64,000 nucleotides of DNA. Source: UBA9732 sp052170315. GTDB lineage: Bacteria > Spirochaetota > Spirochaetia > Sphaerochaetales > Sphaerochaetaceae. Under the pieces are notes generated by a model, which made no database searches, had not been told where the DNA came from, and saw only the letters and a list, made by a program, of their open reading frames with translations. The stretch is taken from assembly GCA_052170315.1 (NCBI GenBank), contig JBQNAT010000001.1:62001-126000 (forward strand). Reading direction: 5' to 3'. The position numbers were made by a program, and so were the translations under genes. Below are positions 17,410-26,681 of the stretch, one piece after another; the stretch's first letter is position 1, and each line of letters begins with the position of its first letter.

Positions 17410-17550
17410 CTATTTGTGTTTTTTCAGGAAACGAGATTTCTTAGGAAAAGACAACTTCCAATCTTCAAATTCTTCATCGGAAATTTCTCCATTATAGTGT
17501 TTCTTTCTCATTTCGTCCCATTCAATTAAAAAGTCATCAAAGAGAGTAAA
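17410..17550 (-). pseudogene. Relic of the 3' end of an unknown gene
   Basis: A 46-codon open stretch on the minus strand reads like protein (contains EWDEMRKKHYNGEISDEEFE and ends KKSRFLKKHK before a stop) but has no start and is closed upstream by a stop at 17551-17553. It resembles the C-terminus of small accessory-element proteins; I cannot name the family. The surrounding 17235-17776 gap is AT-rich and otherwise holds only another relic. Confidence 0.4.
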
Positions 17551-17662
17551 TCAAACGGGAGTTATTTATAAAAATGATATTGATGATATGAAAAAATCTA
17601 TTGAAAAGTTCTCAAAAGAGCAAGAGGCTATACATTCGCTGTTGTTGAAGAGGGGTAAGTGA
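17540..17662 (+). pseudogene. Relic of the 3' end of a second unknown gene
   Basis: On the plus strand, an open stretch reads VIYKNDIDDMKKSIEKFSKE and ends LLLKRGK before TGA at 17660-17662. Composition is helical and charged, like a coiled-coil tail. It abuts the oppositely oriented relic, which suggests that two truncated genes were joined by deletion. No start is visible. Confidence 0.35.
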
Positions 17663-17776
17663 TTTAGCTGGTCTATAATATCATTAGTCTCCAAATTTAA
17701 TACTTTAAAAATAAGGATGAAAATATTATTATATTTATAAAATAAATTCGCAAACTTGTAATTAAGGGTTGAATAT

Positions 17777-17986
17777 ATGAAAGTTAGTTATAATGGATTG
17801 TGGAAAATTTTGATAGATAAAAATATGAATAAAAAAGATTTGGCGAATGCTTGTGAATTATCTCCTGCAACCATATCTAAAATGGGCAGAGGAGAGTTTG
17901 TCAGCATGGAAGTTTTATATCGTATAGGAATAAAGCTAAATGTTGATTTTGGAGATATGGTTTCGATTATAGAACAAAAGAAATAA
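17777..17986 (+). CDS. Small Cro/C1-type helix-turn-helix protein
   Basis: A 69-residue protein consisting of one HTH_26/XRE domain: NKKDLANACELSPATISKMG is the helix-turn-helix. Such stand-alone proteins act as controllers of restriction-modification genes or mobile elements. AGGG lies nine bases before the ATG. The next genes are ORF6N and a broken Mod, so it is plausibly the former controller of that module. AT-rich codon use differs from the flanking backbone. Confidence 0.75.
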   Translation: MKVSYNGLWKILIDKNMNKKDLANACELSPATISKMGRGEFVSMEVLYRIGIKLNVDFGDMVSIIEQKK

Positions 17987-17996
17987 ACAAAATTTG

Positions 17997-18056
17997 GGTA
18001 ACAAAATGTGACCTCAAGGTAGGTTAGAATTGACCGGTAACAGATTGTGATCGGTC
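17997..18056. repeat. Direct and inverted repeats in the ORF6N leader
   Basis: GGTAACAAAATGTGACC (17997-18013) and GGTAACAGATTGTGATC (18036-18052) match at 14 of 17 positions. The second copy is framed by GACCG (18032-18036) and CGGTC (18052-18056). The first copy continues into CTCAAG, matching one arm of the palindrome inside the ORF6N gene. These look like protein-binding sites upstream of the gene. Confidence 0.5.
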
Positions 18057-18066
18057 TAAGGAAAAG

Positions 18067-18972
18067 ATGGGGGTATTTATGACCGAAGACAAAAATCTTG
18101 TCATTGTTGATAATAGAAAAATACAGAATATGATTTATACAATTAGAGACAAACAGGTAATGGTCGATACTGACTTGGCTATTTTATATCAAGTTACAAC
18201 CAAAAGATTAAATGAACAAGTCAGAAGAAATAAGAATAGATTTCCTTCTGAATTTATGTTTCGATTAACATCAAAAGAATACGAATACTTGAGGTCGCAA
18301 AATGCGACCTCAAGTGAAGACAATGCTCATGGCGGAAGAAGATATATGCCATATGTTTTTACAGAACAAGGTATTGCTATGCTTTCCGCTGTTCTTAAAA
18401 GTGATGTGGCAGTGGAAGTTAGCATTAAAATCATGAATAGCTTTGTGGAGATGAGAAACTTTATGCTTTCTAATAGAGAAATGTTTGCTCGTCTTGATAG
18501 AGTTGAGTTAAAGCAATTGGAAACTGATAAGAAACTGGAAGAAGTATTTAATTATATCGCGACCAATACTGAAGTAAAACAAAATATCTTTTTTGACGGG
18601 CAAATATATGACGCATTTAGCTTTATCGTAGGGCTTATCCAAAAGGCTAAGAAAGAAATAACCCTAATTGATAACTATGTGGATGTACATACTTTAAATA
18701 TTCTGTGTAAGAAAAATAAAGGAGTTGATATTGTAATTGCGACAGCTGGGAAAGGAAGTTTATCAACAAAAGATATAACTAAATTTAATGCTCAGTATCC
18801 AAAATTATCGGTTAAAACTACTACAGATTTTCATGATAGATTTTTAATCATAGATAAAACAGAAGTCTATCACATTGGAGCTTCTATAAAAGACGCAGGT
18901 AAAAAAAGTTTTGGTATTACGAAAATAGAAGATGCGGACTTAATTAAGAGTCTTTTAAATAAAGTGAGGTAG
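18067..18972 (+). CDS. ORF6N-domain protein with PLD-like C-terminal domain
   Basis: Residues about 10-130 form an ORF6N (KilA-N-type) DNA-binding domain: DKQVMVDTDLAILYQVTTKR, RFPSEFMFRLT and YVFTEQGIAMLSAVL are characteristic of this phage antirepressor-like family. A helical linker precedes a C-terminal domain (about 180-300) with DNYVDVHTLNILCKK and HDRFLIIDKTEVYHIG, a variant HxRx4D of the phospholipase-D catalytic motif, as in PLD-like nucleases found beside restriction systems. AAGGA lies four bases before the ATG; a second ATG at 18079 is possible. Its role is probably regulatory or defensive. A perfect 29-bp palindrome sits inside the ORF6N part. Confidence 0.8.
   Translation: MGVFMTEDKNLVIVDNRKIQNMIYTIRDKQVMVDTDLAILYQVTTKRLNEQVRRNKNRFPSEFMFRLTSKEYEYLRSQNATSSEDNAHGGRRYMPYVFTEQGIAMLSAVLKSDVAVEVSIKIMNSFVEMRNFMLSNREMFARLDRVELKQLETDKKLEEVFNYIATNTEVKQNIFFDGQIYDAFSFIVGLIQKAKKEITLIDNYVDVHTLNILCKKNKGVDIVIATAGKGSLSTKDITKFNAQYPKLSVKTTTDFHDRFLIIDKTEVYHIGASIKDAGKKSFGITKIEDADLIKSLLNKVR
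18287..18315. repeat. 29-bp perfect palindrome inside the ORF6N gene
   Basis: ACTTGAGGTCGCA (18287-18299), loop AAA, TGCGACCTCAAGT (18303-18315): 13-bp arms with no mismatch. It encodes LRSQNATSS in the conserved part of the domain. A near copy of the right arm lies upstream at 18003-18018 with one mismatch. Confidence 0.85.
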
Positions 18973-18975
18973 AGG

Positions 18976-19707
18976 ATGGCTAACTTATCTAAAATCAAGC
19001 GTGAAAAAATGCTTGAATATCTTGAGAAATTAAAAGAAATCAATAACGATGATGAAAATGTCCGTGCTATTACAGCGATTGAAAATGCACTTAATGAAAA
19101 GAAATATGGTCTTGTGTGGGAAGAACACTCTGAAAAAGTTGATGAAATGTTGGAACATAATATTCCAATCTTTGTAGAAAATGAAGAAAGAAAAATTACA
19201 GCAAATGAAAATGAAGCATACAACTTTTTGCTTGAGGGAGATAATCTGCATTCATTAAAGCTGTTGGAGAAGACACATAAAGGTAAGATTGATGTTATCT
19301 ATATAGACCCACCGTATAATACGGGGAATAAGGACTTTATCTATGATGATTGTTTTGTTGATAAAACTGATGGATATGCACATAGTAAATGGCTTTCTTT
19401 TATGGAGAAAAGGTTACTAATTGCAAGAGAACTCTTAAATAATGACGGTTTTATATTTCTGTCAATTGATGACAATGAAGTTGCTCAATTAAAATTATTG
19501 TGTGATGGAATATTTGGAGAAAATAATTTTATAGTATCATTACCAAGACAAACTAAAAAAAGCGGGAAAACAACAGGTTCATTTTCTAAGAATCATGATT
19601 ATGTTCTTGTTTACTCAAAGGGATCTTTAATAAATTTCAAAATGAAGGCTCACATAGATAAGGATTATAAATATAAAGATGAGTTTTTTAAAGAACGAGG
19701 ATTATAA
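18976..19707 (+). pseudogene. Type III-like DNA adenine methyltransferase, N-terminal fragment
   Basis: The 243-residue frame carries the catalytic motif DVIYIDPPYNTGNKDFIYDD (motif IV, about residue 112) of beta-class N6-adenine methyltransferases and FIFLSIDDNEVAQLK. Mod proteins of this type run to about 600 residues with the target-recognition and SAM-binding parts further on. Here the frame stops soon after KDEFFKERGL and the sequence becomes that of another gene. The SAM-binding FxGxG motif is lost, so it cannot be functional. AGGTAGAGG precedes the ATG. Confidence 0.85.
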
Positions 19708-20425
19708 AGGTTATAACACTTCTATGATTACAGATGATTTTCGCTCTACCTCACAAGAATTTATGGTTACCATTTCAACAGACCGAAAAAAGCTCAATGG
19801 TCTTTTGGGAGAAATAATATCTAAGAAAAATATGGATATTGCAGAAAGACAATATAAAGGAAATGTAGAAAGCATAAACAATAGTATAAGTTCTGTATTA
19901 AACGATTATTTTGCTCAATTATTTTTACAAAAACAGTTAATAAACTATGATTATATAGTCACATATCAAAATGATGAATTTCAGGATATGTCTCAAGGGA
20001 AAAAATCATTTGTAATCTTGAAATTATTGCTTGAATTTAGTGATGATAAAAAACCTGTTTTAATTGATCAACCAGAAGATAGTTTGGATAATCGGGCTAT
20101 TTATCATGAATTAAGAAATTATTTATTAGGTACTAAAAAGAATAGACAAATAATTGTTGTAACACACAATCCTAATGTTGTTGTTGGCTCTGATACAGAG
20201 AATATTATTGTTGCTCACCAGCAAAGTAACCTGGAAAAGAATAAAAATAATAAAAAGTTTCAGTATATTAATGGCTCCTTGGAGGATACTCATTCACACG
20301 ATAAATCGTGTGAATTTATTTTAGAATCACAGGGAATTCGAGAACATATTTTTGATGTTTTAGAAGGTGGAGAAGAAGCTTTTACAAAGCGTGAGCAGAA
20401 ATATAATTATAAAAAGATTATATAA
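19679..20425 (+). pseudogene. TrlF-like AAA ATPase, C-terminal fragment
   Basis: The frame (248 residues) contains VLIDQPEDSLDNRAIYHEL, a Walker B/D-loop, and QIIVVTHNPNVVVGSDTENI, the H-loop, as in the C-terminal ATPase lobe of TrlF/RloC-type proteins associated with restriction loci. There is no Walker A, which would lie in the missing N-terminal two thirds. The family-like sequence begins about 19700, exactly where Mod homology ends in another frame, so a deletion fused the two genes. The apparent ATG at 19679 lies within the Mod part and is probably not a real start. Confidence 0.75.
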
Positions 20426-20436
20426 CTGGAAGATCA

Positions 20437-20660
20437 AAGATGCATCATCCACCGGATTTGGTCCTCCACTAAGTTCGTGACTACAAAGAACCTCAAGCCG
20501 TTTTGCAAGGTTTCCAAAAACAGAACTGTGTTCCCCTCAGATGAAGCCTTGTTCAAGCTTCTCTATCCGGCAATGATGGATTGGAAAGCCTTTCGACTGG
20601 GCTCTGATAATGAGCCGGCTGATGATTATGTATCAGGATCCGTCTGGTATACGAAAATCT
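20437..20660 (+). mobile_element. IS256-family transposase C-terminal remnant
   Basis: One frame reads SKNRTVFPSDEALFKLLYPA, a strong match to the C-terminal end of IS256-type mutator transposases. After a frameshift near 20578 the next frame continues WIGKPFDWALIMSRLMIMYQ, also family-typical. The catalytic DDE region is gone. The element end lies near 20715, where MATE sequence begins. Confidence 0.7.
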
Positions 20661-21513
20661 CGTCTGAATCCGGAAATCGAAAATGGGAGCTTCGAGGGAA
20701 GTCTGGTTTTTTGTAATACTTTACCGCCGTGTTATATACGACCGTCATCTGAACCAACATCATGACCTGCATAAACATGGCGCTGACATCAACAGAGACA
20801 ATTTCAGGAATCAAATCCTTTGCCGGGCGTACTCCATGGAAACGAACGACAGGACTCTTTTTCAGGAAGTAAATCAGGGTGACAGAGGCTTGGAAAAACT
20901 GGGATATGACCGTTGCAATCGCCACAGCCTGAGGTCCCCTTTCCGGGAAAATCATGATAAAGACCGGGTCCAGGATGATGTTCAATATCGCACCACCGGC
21001 CATGACCCCCATGGCAAGCCTCATCCGGCCCTCCGCACGCATGATCATATTGGCACTTTGCATGAAGTTGACAAAAATGGAGCCAAGGAATACGGTACGC
21101 AGATAGGCAACACCCATCTCCAAAACAGCACCCTCTGCGCCGGAAAGACGTAGCAAAAAAGGCGCAAAAGCGATTCCCGCTGCCATACTGATGGATGAGA
21201 GCAGCAATACCAGGTAAGCAAGGTTTCCCATTATCTTGTTTACTGTATCCATGTCCTTTTTTCCAATAGCGCGAGAGAGTACCGAGCCTGAGCCGATTCC
21301 AACCAGTACGGCAATGCCATTATTGATAAGGACAAAAGGAGAAGCGGCAGAAACCGCACTCATGGCGGCTGTTCCCACCATCTGCCCTACATAGATGGAA
21401 TCGACAAAAGCGTAAAGCCCTACCACAAACTGTCCTAAAATTGCCGGAAGCGACAATGTTATCATTAACTTCCATGGATTCTCCGTCAATAAACGTTCTC
21501 TTACATCAGTCAT
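20626..21513 (-). pseudogene. MATE efflux protein, C-terminus lost to the IS256 remnant
   Basis: The protein begins TDVRERLLTENPWKLMITLS and has the MATE family opening LPAILGQFVVGLYAFVDSIY, with about eight predicted membrane helices. MATE proteins have twelve helices and about 450 residues. Here MATE sequence stops after VVYNTAVKYYKK (about residue 268), and the last 28 codons are antisense IS256 sequence. The start at 21513 has GGAGG upstream. It was the last gene of the TetR-controlled export cluster and is probably inactive. Confidence 0.85.
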
Positions 21514-21515
21514 AT

Positions 21516-21728
21516 TTACCTCCATTTTGGAATTCGATAAGACATTACACAACAGTCATAAAGCCAAACTGCAAGACAGCCAATATAGCTTTGGATGCAT
21601 ATTCCCATAGCAAATATCATCCGCCCGGCATTCGTATCGAACGCAAATTTCCTGATATGGACACACCTGCCCCTTGCTCCCGCCTGCTCAGACCAGCGGT
21701 CCATTAATTCTTTCGTACGCACACTCAC
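21516..21728 (-). CDS. Short frame coupled to the ABC gene, possible gene remnant
   Basis: A GTG overlaps the stop of the upstream ABC gene (GTGA), with GGGAGAAA before it, and opens a 70-residue frame beginning SVRTKELMDRWSEQAGARGR. The first 18 residues look like a soluble protein N-terminus (methyltransferase-like in style, not identified). The rest, rich in Cys, Trp and Arg, looks non-coding. I read it as the stump of a lost gene, with low certainty. Confidence 0.25.
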   Translation of the reverse strand: MSVRTKELMDRWSEQAGARGRCVHIRKFAFDTNAGRMIFAMGICIQSYIGCLAVWLYDCCVMSYRIPKWR

Positions 21729-23476
21729 TTTTCTCCCAAACGCCAGCCGATTGCCTGTTTTCTAATATTTACAAAACGTCGATATAGGCCATCCTGCGAC
21801 AACAATTCTCTGTGCGTGCCGTGTTGAACGATTCTGCCCTTATCCAGGACAACAATCTGAGCCGCTGACCGAACCGTTGAAAGGCGATGTGCTATCATCA
21901 GCAACGTCTTATTTCTGGTCAATTCAAGAATTGCGGTTTGCAATTCCAATTCATTTTCCGGGTCAACACTGGCGGTAGCTTCATCCAGGATAATGATGGG
22001 AGCGTCTTTCAAGATAGCTCTCGCAATGGAAATGCGCTGTTTCTCACCGCCGGAAAGGCTGGCTCCGCCTTCACCAATTTTCGTAGAGTACTCGTCCGGC
22101 AACGCCATAATAAAATCATGGCAGCACGCTTTCTTCGCAGCGGCAATGACCTCCTCCTTTAATGCATCGGGCTTACCAAATCGGATATTGTTTTCTACGG
22201 TGTCTTCAAAAAGATAAACATTCTGAAAAACGATGGAAAAATTACGCAAAAGACTATCCGATGTGTATTCGCGCACATCATGCCCTCCCAATTTGATTTG
22301 TCCGCTGTTCACATCCCAAAAACGGGCAATCAGACTGCAAAGTGTCGTTTTGCCGGAGCCTGATGGTCCTACAATCGCACAGGAGCTGCCTCCCGGCACG
22401 GTGAAGCTGATATCTGTAAGCACTTCCTTATTACCATATCCAAATGACACATTTTGAACCTCTATATCATACTGAGCGGGAATCAAATCTGTCCCGTTTT
22501 CATCCAGAGACGGAATATCCATAATCTCTTTCATACGCTCCAGAGACGCTTCTATTACACGGGCAACAGAAGACATGCTTCCGGCGACCTCTACCGAAGA
22601 GTAAATCATAAAACTGGAAACCAAAAGCAGAAGACACTTTTCCGCCGTGATTTCATTTGTCAGCAATAAATACGGGGCAAACGCCAATATGGCCGCACGC
22701 GCCAGTTTGAACACCGTTTGATAAAGGCCTGTCATGGAAGAAAAGGCTTTTTCAAGCGTGATGTTTGCCTCGGCGCTCTCGTCAATTGCCATGTTTATTT
22801 CTTCGGTGGCGCGGCCTTTCAATCCAAACGCCTTGACGACACCCATGCCCTGAATGTACTCCAATACAGCAGTAACAAGATTTACCTGCGCTGCCTGGCG
22901 GCGGGGAGAATGCTTTTTCCCGACATGCTGAATACCGGTATAAACCAGCAGAGCCAGGAACAATCCCGCAACGGACAGAACCCCAATATGCCACTCATAA
23001 AACAAAAGCCAAATTGTGATTACAAATGCCTGAATAAATCCGCCTGCAACAAATTCCATAATAGAAACGGCATTCGTTTCAATGTCTCCCAATGTTGTTG
23101 TGACCGCAGCCGTAATATCTCCAAGCCGGTGTTCGCTAAAGTATCCCATCGGTGCACGCTTAAGCCTCTCTCCAATCGTCAACCTCTTTTCCGTGCAAAC
23201 TGCAAAGCTGCCGATGGTACGGGCGTTGGTGGACAGACCGGTAAAGATAATCCGTCCAAGGATACTGATAACCATAATGACTAAGGATTTCCACACAGTG
23301 TCAGCAGGCATGAATCGTCCGCTCTGTTCAGCAAGAATACCCTTCAGCACGGTAAGGATTGCCAGAATAGGCACCATTTCAAAAACAGAGCCAATCAAAT
23401 GAAACAAAAAGGAGCGAAGTAGGCGCCCCTTCTGGTCTCCTGAAAAATCCAGCAGCCTGCAGAATAACTTAATCAT
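21725..23476 (-). CDS. ABC transporter half-subunit, second of pair
   Basis: A fused permease-ATPase (583 residues). The N-terminal 300 residues form a six-helix ABC type-1 exporter domain. The ATPase domain shows Walker A AIVGPSGSGKTTLCSL, signature LSGGEKQRISIARAIL, Walker B IIILDEATASVDPENE and the H-loop in IAHRLSTV. It overlaps the preceding ABC gene by four bases (ATGA), so the two should form a heterodimer. Pairs like this beside ECF transporters resemble the YbtP/YbtQ and IrtAB type of siderophore or metal-chelate handling, but the substrate is not shown by the sequence. Confidence 0.9.
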   Translation of the reverse strand: MIKLFCRLLDFSGDQKGRLLRSFLFHLIGSVFEMVPILAILTVLKGILAEQSGRFMPADTVWKSLVIMVISILGRIIFTGLSTNARTIGSFAVCTEKRLTIGERLKRAPMGYFSEHRLGDITAAVTTTLGDIETNAVSIMEFVAGGFIQAFVITIWLLFYEWHIGVLSVAGLFLALLVYTGIQHVGKKHSPRRQAAQVNLVTAVLEYIQGMGVVKAFGLKGRATEEINMAIDESAEANITLEKAFSSMTGLYQTVFKLARAAILAFAPYLLLTNEITAEKCLLLLVSSFMIYSSVEVAGSMSSVARVIEASLERMKEIMDIPSLDENGTDLIPAQYDIEVQNVSFGYGNKEVLTDISFTVPGGSSCAIVGPSGSGKTTLCSLIARFWDVNSGQIKLGGHDVREYTSDSLLRNFSIVFQNVYLFEDTVENNIRFGKPDALKEEVIAAAKKACCHDFIMALPDEYSTKIGEGGASLSGGEKQRISIARAILKDAPIIILDEATASVDPENELELQTAILELTRNKTLLMIAHRLSTVRSAAQIVVLDKGRIVQHGTHRELLSQDGLYRRFVNIRKQAIGWRLGEK

Positions 23477-25227
23477 ATCGTTTCCTCCTCGTTCCTATCT
23501 TTTGTGCCTATATGTGCTTGCCAGAGAGTCTTGTACAACGAACTTTTTTCTAAAAGTTCCTGATGCGTTCCTTCCGCAGCGACAATGCCTTTATCAATTA
23601 CGAGGATTTTCTGCGCAGAGAGAATCGTAGATAGTCTATGGGCAACCACAATCAAGGTTTTTCCTGCCACAAGTTCTGCGATAGAGTCTTGAATCACGGC
23701 CTCGTTTTCCGGGTCTGCAAAGGCTGTTGCTTCATCAAGCACCACTACAGGGCTATCTTTCAAAATTGCTCTGGCAATGGTAATCCTTTGTCTTTCACCG
23801 CCCGAAAGATGGCTACCTCCATCTCCGGCCAATGTATCGTATCCCTGTGGCAAAGACAGAATAAAATCATGGCAACTTGCTTTTTTCGCAGCTTGAATAA
23901 CATCCTCATCCGTTGCTCCGGGCTTTCCAAAACGAATGTTCTCCCGAATAGAGAGATGGAACAGGAAGTTATCCTGTGATACATAGGAGACCGTTTCCAT
24001 GACCTGCGACAGCGGAATGTTCCGCACGTCCACACCTCCCAGCTTTACAGAACCGCTTTCCGCCTCCCAGAACGACGCAATCAAACGGGCAATTGTAGAT
24101 TTTCCGGAGCCGGAAGGACCCACAATAGCAGTCATTCCTCCGTCCACACAGTAAAAGGATATTTTGTGAAGTATCTCCGTTTCGTGATAACGGAAACAAA
24201 CATTTTGAAAAGCCACCCCGCAGCCGGACAAAGAGACCCTTTCCTGCGGCCTGTCCATCTCTTTCAATTCCAACAAGGAGCCAATTTCCTGAACAGTTGT
24301 ATCTACCATGGCCAGACTGTCCGTGTACTGCAATGCCTGAATCAGAGGCTTTACCAGACCCAACGCAAGGATTACGCAGGTAATCAAAACTCCCGCTTCA
24401 ATCTTGCCATTTATATAGAGCCAACTTTCCAGTGGAAGAACCCCCACAAGACACGTAGGCATGATAGCTATTCCTGTAACATAAAAACCGTTGGTTTTCC
24501 TGAACCAGCCCGACTTGGAACGTTCGCTCTCTTTGACGGCCTCCGCATATTTTCGATAAGAGACTTCGTCCTGCCGGAAAGTCTTGATTACCTGAATACC
24601 GCCAATATATTCCACCATGGCGGCATCCATATCTTTGTTTGCTGAGAGAACGCGGCCATATCTAGTCTCATAATCTTTCATCATCCCCATATAGCAAAAA
24701 AGTCCTACAGGAATTGTTGCAAGAGAAATCAATGCAATGCGCCAATCCAAAATAAACAGGTAAAACAGCATCAATATGGGAATCAGGATATTTGCCGTCA
24801 GCTCCGGCACCATGTGCGCCAAAGGCAGCTCCAGTTTTTCCACCGTATCCACCAGCATAGTCTTATATTTTCCGGAAGGCGTGTCCAGAATCGTTCCCAT
24901 TGGTACACGAGAAAGCTTTTCTGCGATTGCTTTTCGAATGTATTTCAATACAGTAAATGCAGCCCTATGAGAACGTATGGTGGAGAGCGTGTTCAGCCAG
25001 AGAGCGGCGAAATAGCCAATGAAGGCAATCAAAGCAAATATGAGAATCTCTCCGTAATCAATGTGACCGCCTATGAGTTCTGTGATAATCCGTGATACGG
25101 CGACGTAAGGAATGATACCGCAAAAAGAGCCTGCAACAGCAAGCAGAACAGAGCTTCCCAGAAGCCGTTTGCACGGTCTTGCGAACTCCAACAGTCTTTG
25201 AATGGTTCCTTTTCCAGATTGTTTCAT
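23473..25227 (-). CDS. ABC transporter half-subunit, first of pair
   Basis: A 584-residue fused permease-ATPase with six membrane helices, then Walker A AIVGPSGSGKSTIARL, signature LSGGERQRITIARAIL and Walker B VVVLDEATAFADPENE. It is the partner of the next gene, which it overlaps by four bases. It follows the ECF ATPase gene by only four bases. Clustered with the ECF module, it probably shares its function. Confidence 0.9.
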   Translation of the reverse strand: MKQSGKGTIQRLLEFARPCKRLLGSSVLLAVAGSFCGIIPYVAVSRIITELIGGHIDYGEILIFALIAFIGYFAALWLNTLSTIRSHRAAFTVLKYIRKAIAEKLSRVPMGTILDTPSGKYKTMLVDTVEKLELPLAHMVPELTANILIPILMLFYLFILDWRIALISLATIPVGLFCYMGMMKDYETRYGRVLSANKDMDAAMVEYIGGIQVIKTFRQDEVSYRKYAEAVKESERSKSGWFRKTNGFYVTGIAIMPTCLVGVLPLESWLYINGKIEAGVLITCVILALGLVKPLIQALQYTDSLAMVDTTVQEIGSLLELKEMDRPQERVSLSGCGVAFQNVCFRYHETEILHKISFYCVDGGMTAIVGPSGSGKSTIARLIASFWEAESGSVKLGGVDVRNIPLSQVMETVSYVSQDNFLFHLSIRENIRFGKPGATDEDVIQAAKKASCHDFILSLPQGYDTLAGDGGSHLSGGERQRITIARAILKDSPVVVLDEATAFADPENEAVIQDSIAELVAGKTLIVVAHRLSTILSAQKILVIDKGIVAAEGTHQELLEKSSLYKTLWQAHIGTKDRNEEETI

Positions 25228-25231
25228 GTCA

Positions 25232-26680
25232 TTATCCTCGTAAAATCCGCTCCGCCTTTTCTCGCTCTTTTTCTGTCAGGTCAGCGACAATTCGGCCATT
25301 TGACAAAATCAGGATACGGGAGCAGATGCTTTTCATAAATTCAATGTCATGTGTGACAATCAAAAGAATCTTCCCTTGCCTTGACAGCTCCTGCGTCAAC
25401 TTCCCAACCTCCTCCATACTGACAAGATCAAGCCCGCTGGTGGGTTCGTCAAAAATCAACACGTCCCGATTACAAATCAAGCTTACGGCTACAGCCAGCC
25501 GCTGCTTCTGGCCGCCGGAAAGAGAAAGCGGATGCCTTTCCCTGTACTGTTCCAGTTCCAGCATTCTCAGCGCATTATCAATCCGGGTTTCATCGGGCTT
25601 TTTTATTCCAAGCCTGCATTCTTTCAAAACACTGTCTGTAAACAGCTGATGCCCTACATCCTGCATAACTATATAAGAGCATCGTTTCCGCTTCTTTCGG
25701 GAAAGCTTTTTCCCGTTTACGGATATGGTTCCCGACGACTCTTTTTGAAGACCGCAGATTGTACGAGCCAGCGTTGTCTTGCCCACGCCGTTTGCACCTG
25801 CAATGGCGATAATCTCACCGCCGCCAACCGAAAACGAGAGTCCTTTTAATACATCCTGCCCTTTAAGACTTACTTTCAAATCCTTTATCTCCAATGTTTT
25901 TTCCGAATGAAATATACTCGTCGGTTTCAGCTGGGTCTCATTAAGGCTTCTACAGCGAAGCCCCATCGCTTCAATTACTTCCGCAGGCAAGTTACGGAAC
26001 TCTTTAATGGACATATCCCTCTCCAGTACCCCATTACGCATGAAAATCACTCGATCCGCCAAATCCATCAGATACCAGAGCCGATGTTCCGCAATCACGA
26101 TTGTTTTGCCTGCGGCCTTTGCCTTGGAAATCAGCTGTGTAAGTTCCTTCACGGAGGCCGCATCCAGATTAGAAGAGGGCTCGTCCAAAACAAGGAGCTC
26201 CGGTTCGGAAGCGTAGACAGAGGAAAAGGCAATTTTCTGCTTCTCACCACCGGAAAGCGCGAAAATGTTGCGCCCTCGCAAAGGTTCAAGATGGAACTCA
26301 TTTGTAAGTTCTTCCAAGCGCATCTTTATCTCTTCTCTTCGTATGGAACGATTTTCCAATCCAAAAACCAACTCGCTGTCTGTGTCTGTGTTAAAAAATT
26401 GCGTACGCGGATTTTGAAACACCGTTCCAACCAAGTCAGATAAAAGAGCAATGTCTGTAGTAACAGGATTCATTCCGCCTATCCGTATCTCTCCCGAAAA
26501 GTGCCCCGTAAAGAAATGCGGTATCAACCCGTTAATCAGCCTTGTTATTGTGGTTTTTCCGCAGCCGGACGCACCGCACAGGAGAACACATTCACCTTTA
26601 TTAATGTGTAAGGATAGATTACGCAGGGAGCACCCCCAGTCGTTGGCATAGGAAAACGAAACATTTTCAAACCTGATCAA
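25232..26680 (-). CDS. ECF transporter double ATPase (EcfA-EcfA' fusion)
   Basis: Two ABC ATPase domains in one 482-residue chain. First: Walker A CGASGCGKTTITRL, signature ALSGGEKQKIAFSS, Walker B LLVLDEPSSNLDA. Second: Walker A AGANGVGKTTLARTI, signature SLSGGQKQRLAVAV, Walker B VLIFDEPTSGLDL. Energy-coupling-factor transporters normally use two separate ATPases (EcfA1 and EcfA2), so the fusion is complete and both sites look active. It starts one base after the T-component gene and drives uptake by the S/T proteins encoded just upstream. Confidence 0.9.
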   Translation of the reverse strand: MIRFENVSFSYANDWGCSLRNLSLHINKGECVLLCGASGCGKTTITRLINGLIPHFFTGHFSGEIRIGGMNPVTTDIALLSDLVGTVFQNPRTQFFNTDTDSELVFGLENRSIRREEIKMRLEELTNEFHLEPLRGRNIFALSGGEKQKIAFSSVYASEPELLVLDEPSSNLDAASVKELTQLISKAKAAGKTIVIAEHRLWYLMDLADRVIFMRNGVLERDMSIKEFRNLPAEVIEAMGLRCRSLNETQLKPTSIFHSEKTLEIKDLKVSLKGQDVLKGLSFSVGGGEIIAIAGANGVGKTTLARTICGLQKESSGTISVNGKKLSRKKRKRCSYIVMQDVGHQLFTDSVLKECRLGIKKPDETRIDNALRMLELEQYRERHPLSLSGGQKQRLAVAVSLICNRDVLIFDEPTSGLDLVSMEEVGKLTQELSRQGKILLIVTHDIEFMKSICSRILILSNGRIVADLTEKEREKAERILRG

Positions 26681-26681
26681 T

